64,000 nt of DNA from Turicibacter sanguinis. GTDB taxonomy: Bacteria; Bacillota_I; Bacilli_A; MOL361; Turicibacteraceae. Made by a program: the position numbers and the translations under genes. Below are positions 61,775-64,000 of the stretch, in pieces. The notes under the pieces are model-generated. The model saw nothing but the letters and a program-made list of their open reading frames with translations, was not told where the DNA came from and ran no database searches. The DNA is taken from assembly GCF_013046825.1 (NCBI RefSeq), contig NZ_CP053187.1:1415501-1479500 (forward strand), given 5' to 3'. The stretch's first letter is position 1. Each line of letters starts with the position of its first letter.

Positions 61775-62899
61775 GTGATTTTAGGAATATTATTTATCTT
61801 TGGATTTTTAGTTTATCGAATTAGTTGTAGTTTGAAATTTAAGACATTTAATGTATGGCGTGAAGTAGCGATCTGGATATTTTTTATTTACTTGGTTGTT
61901 GTAGCGAATTTAACTTTGTTTAAGCACGGCGTTTTTGAGTATCCAATTTCTATACAGCAGTTGATAGATAGGGTGAATTTGGTTCCACTTGTAGAAACTT
62001 ATAAAATGTTAACTGATGGTTGGATTGTGGCGTATTCTTGGTACCAAGTGATTGCGAATATTTTAGTATTAATACCGCTGGGCTTTTTAACGCCAATCTT
62101 ATTTAAATCGTTAACTAAGTGGTGGCATATTTTAATTGTTGGATGTAGTACCTCATTATTAATCGAAGTATTCCAAATCTTAACGCCTCAAAATGTTGTA
62201 GATGTGGATGATTTAATTTTTAATACATTGGGAGCTATGATTGGATACGGTGTGTATCTACTATTTATAAAGCTAGTTAAGTATTTCAAGTTGATGAATG
62301 TTGTGGAAAAGTTTGAGGTTCCGTTGAAAAAGCCTATTATTAGAGTCGCGAGTGTTCCAATTAGTATTATGGTTTTGATCTCCTGTTTGGCATCGATATT
62401 GGCTTATTATGAATCTACACTGTGTGCTAGTTTAAGTGATGAAGAACTAGTAACAGCCCATTTATCTTATGAGGGTGAAATTATTTCAACATCTTTGGAG
62501 GATTATCGTCTAATTTTAAAGGATGATGGTGAGTATTTAGACTTAGATATTTATCAAGAGCTACCGCTTAATCGTGTCCGCATGATTGGTGGGAGTCAGT
62601 GGCATCCTGAATATAATGAAATGAATTATGAATTTATGTTTTTGACTGATGATTTTAGAGTCGATGATGAAGCAATCTTTGTGATATTTGGAAAAAATGA
62701 AGCAGCAACTCAGATTAAAATCACGTATTTAGAAGAAGAATATATAGAAGAACTTTCGCCTGGAAATTTCTTAGTTGTTTATCCAAAAATTATTTTAATG
62801 GATGACGATAGCTTGTATCAGTTGTATGACAGTAAAGAGTCGAAAAATTTTGAAGTTGAATTTTTAAGTGAAAATGGAGAAGTGGTGAATAGTTTATGA
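61775..62899 (+). CDS. VanZ family membrane protein with an extracytoplasmic tail
   Basis: A membrane protein of 374 residues. The first 170 residues hold the VanZ domain with four or five membrane segments: NLVPLVETYKM near 68, NILVLIPLGFLTPILF near 92, LLIEVFQILTP near 126, DVDDLIFNTLGAMIGY near 143. A further membrane segment near 190-210 leads to a C-terminal domain of about 160 residues I cannot assign. VanZ itself gives teicoplanin resistance, but most family members have unknown roles, so resistance should not be inferred. The start is GTG 61775. The stop overlaps the ribokinase start (ATGA). Confidence 0.8.
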   Translation: MILGILFIFGFLVYRISCSLKFKTFNVWREVAIWIFFIYLVVVANLTLFKHGVFEYPISIQQLIDRVNLVPLVETYKMLTDGWIVAYSWYQVIANILVLIPLGFLTPILFKSLTKWWHILIVGCSTSLLIEVFQILTPQNVVDVDDLIFNTLGAMIGYGVYLLFIKLVKYFKLMNVVEKFEVPLKKPIIRVASVPISIMVLISCLASILAYYESTLCASLSDEELVTAHLSYEGEIISTSLEDYRLILKDDGEYLDLDIYQELPLNRVRMIGGSQWHPEYNEMNYEFMFLTDDFRVDDEAIFVIFGKNEAATQIKITYLEEEYIEELSPGNFLVVYPKIILMDDDSLYQLYDSKESKNFEVEFLSENGEVVNSL

Positions 62900-63774
62900 A
62901 AGTATTAAATATGGGTTCATGTAACATTGATTATATTTATGAAGTTGACCATATGGTTAAACCCGGTGAAACGCAGTCTGTAAGTTCACTGCAAGTTGTT
63001 AGTGGTGGTAAAGGATTAAATCAATCGATTGCTCTTGCTAAGGCAGGCGTTAATGTTTATCATGCCGGATTAATTGGAGCAGACGGTGGAATTTTAAAAG
63101 AAGCATTAACATCTCACGGAGCCAATTGTGAGTATTTAAAAGAAGTGGATGAGAAGTCGGGACATGCGATTATTCAAATTGATCGTCGTGGAGAAAACTG
63201 TATCTTAGTTTATCCGGGAGCTAATCATTGTTTTACAGAAGCAAAAGTTGATGAGATTTTATCAGATTTTAATGAAGGTGATTTATTACTGTTACAAAAT
63301 GAGATTAATTTAATGGATTATATCGTCAAATCAGCTCATGAACGTGGTTTGAAAATCGCACTTAATCCCGCTCCATTTAACGATAAAGTGAAAGCAATTG
63401 ATTTATCTTTGATTGATTATCTTGTCGTTAATGAAATAGAGGGATGTGATTTGGCAAATGAGGAAGATGAGTCAAAGGTAATAGATACTTTAAAATCCAT
63501 GTATCCACAGACACATATTTTATTAACACTTGGAAGTAAGGGGTGCCTTTATACACAGGGAGAAATGGTTATTAAACAAGAAGCATACAAAGTAGAAGCT
63601 GTGGATACAACAGCAGCGGGAGATACGTTCATTGGATATTTTATTGCTGGATTAGTTGAAGGATATGAGATTAAAGAGTGTTTAGAATTAGCAGCTCGTG
63701 CTTCTTCAATAACGGTGACGAGAAAAGGATCATCCTCTTCTATTCCAACAATAGAGGAAGTGAGACAGTTATAA
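62896..63774 (+). CDS. PfkB-family carbohydrate kinase (ribokinase-like)
   Basis: A sugar kinase of 292 residues, most like ribokinase. The N-terminal NMGSCNIDYIY (residues 5-15) has the substrate Asp; GGKGLNQSIALAKAG near 38 is the glycine-rich hinge; NEIEGCDLANEEDE lies near 179; and the C-terminal PfkB motif DTTAAGDTFIGYFIAGL near 236 carries the catalytic Asp (AAGD in place of the common GAGD). The start overlaps the VanZ stop by four bases. No ribose transport or isomerase genes are near, so the sugar is not proven. Confidence 0.88.
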   Translation: MKVLNMGSCNIDYIYEVDHMVKPGETQSVSSLQVVSGGKGLNQSIALAKAGVNVYHAGLIGADGGILKEALTSHGANCEYLKEVDEKSGHAIIQIDRRGENCILVYPGANHCFTEAKVDEILSDFNEGDLLLLQNEINLMDYIVKSAHERGLKIALNPAPFNDKVKAIDLSLIDYLVVNEIEGCDLANEEDESKVIDTLKSMYPQTHILLTLGSKGCLYTQGEMVIKQEAYKVEAVDTTAAGDTFIGYFIAGLVEGYEIKECLELAARASSITVTRKGSSSSIPTIEEVRQL

Positions 63775-63786
63775 AGGGGAGTATGG

Positions 63787-64000
63787 ATGAGAAGAAAGTT
63801 AGCAGTGATTGTTTGTTTGCTTTGGATGGCATTTATTTTTTATCAATCTTCACAAACTTCACAACAATCAAATGAACTGAGTCATGAAATTGTCAATTAT
63901 ATTGGTAGCCAACAAAAAGAAGAAACGAAAGTTGAAACACCTGAATCAATGGTGATACAGGAAAGTAAATGGAGCTTCGAACAAGTTAACGTGTTTATTC
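63787..64000 (+). CDS. VanZ-like family protein, N-terminal part (cut by window end)
   Basis: An open frame from ATG 63787, five bases after AAGGGGAG, that runs off the window; 71 codons are visible. The N-terminus has a membrane segment LAVIVCLLWMAFIFYQSSQT (residues 5-24) followed by SQQSN. The WMxxIFxxSSQ pattern is typical of the short VanZ-like family (PF04892). A hydrophilic Glu/Lys-rich linker follows. It lies 12 bp behind the ribokinase gene and probably belongs to the same operon. Confidence 0.7.
   Translation, partial: MRRKLAVIVCLLWMAFIFYQSSQTSQQSNELSHEIVNYIGSQQKEETKVETPESMVIQESKWSFEQVNVFI

Noticed and set aside
61775-62899. VanZ gene plus VanS-like kinase as a glycopeptide-resistance locus
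   Set aside because: No vanA/vanH/vanX genes are present; VanZ-family proteins are common in genomes without resistance.

Overview
The window looks like a chromosomal segment of a low-G+C, spore-forming Firmicute. The gene order yvlD-hprK-lgt-ppaX-trxB and yvcI-rapZ-yvcK-whiA is that of Bacillus and its relatives. The codon use and overall gene set remind me most of Turicibacter (Erysipelotrichia-like Bacillota), but that is a judgement from reading, not from a search. Nearly all of the window is ordinary housekeeping and transport sequence. I see no prophage, insertion sequence, CRISPR array or rRNA operon.

Layout. 1-1272: 3' end of uvrA. 1480-2812: a 3D/G5 cell-wall protein with an odd leader and a structured tail. 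2918-6977: yvlD, hprK, lgt, ppaX and trxB (carbon-catabolite control, lipoprotein lipidation, thiol redox). 7069-11298: a metal exporter-like gene, then nudix, rapZ, yvcK and whiA. 11542-15157: gpmI, a tRNA and eno. 15519-22719: AI-2E permease, Ca/Na antiporter, secG, rnr, capA and smpB. 22781-28513: a phytoene-desaturase-like gene, a small unknown gene and a DUF4358/MBOAT/DHHW surface O-acylation module. 28511-31212 (minus strand): a NitT/TauT-type ABC importer. 31560-35810: a UgpABCE-type ABC importer, followed by nrnA and surE. 37637-44514: an HD-GYP protein, gtrA with a GC-rich structured RNA behind it, pdxR/pdxST, a rhodanese and a cell-cell signalling cassette. 44738-46478: a pair of His-rich coat-like proteins and hemolysin III. 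46646-50931: DUF1836, cyuA, a flotillin and a lipoprotein. 51044-58146: fba, a second AI-2E permease, MATE, a Crp/Fnr regulator and a Zn/Cd P-type ATPase. 58467-58690: a tandem structured repeat. 58799-64000: a two-component system, a VanZ gene, a ribokinase-like gene and a second VanZ-like gene cut by the window end.

The most interesting unannotated item is a 43-codon gene at 44383-44514, too short for a usual ORF call. It encodes a Sec-signal-bearing peptide ending SIELPWWL and is divergent from a PlcR/Rgg-type (RRNPP) regulator. A palindrome sits between the two start sites. This looks like a complete small-peptide quorum-sensing cassette. Its peptide tail combines a PapR-like LP motif with a ComS/XIP-like WW motif. 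Next to it are two paralogous His-rich proteins, one built on repeated [LF][FW]-acidic motifs.

Three intergenic stretches look like structured RNAs. The first is at 2626-2760, before a terminator. The second is at 39444-39701, GC-rich and ending in a terminator. The third is a 112-bp-period tandem repeat at 58467-58690, whose two copies differ by compensatory base-pair changes. The complement of the third resembles the second in several blocks. Other regulatory signals are an ArsR/CzrA-type operator at the Zn/Cd ATPase promoter, AATTGT repeats between pdxR and pdxS, and intrinsic terminators after most transcription units.
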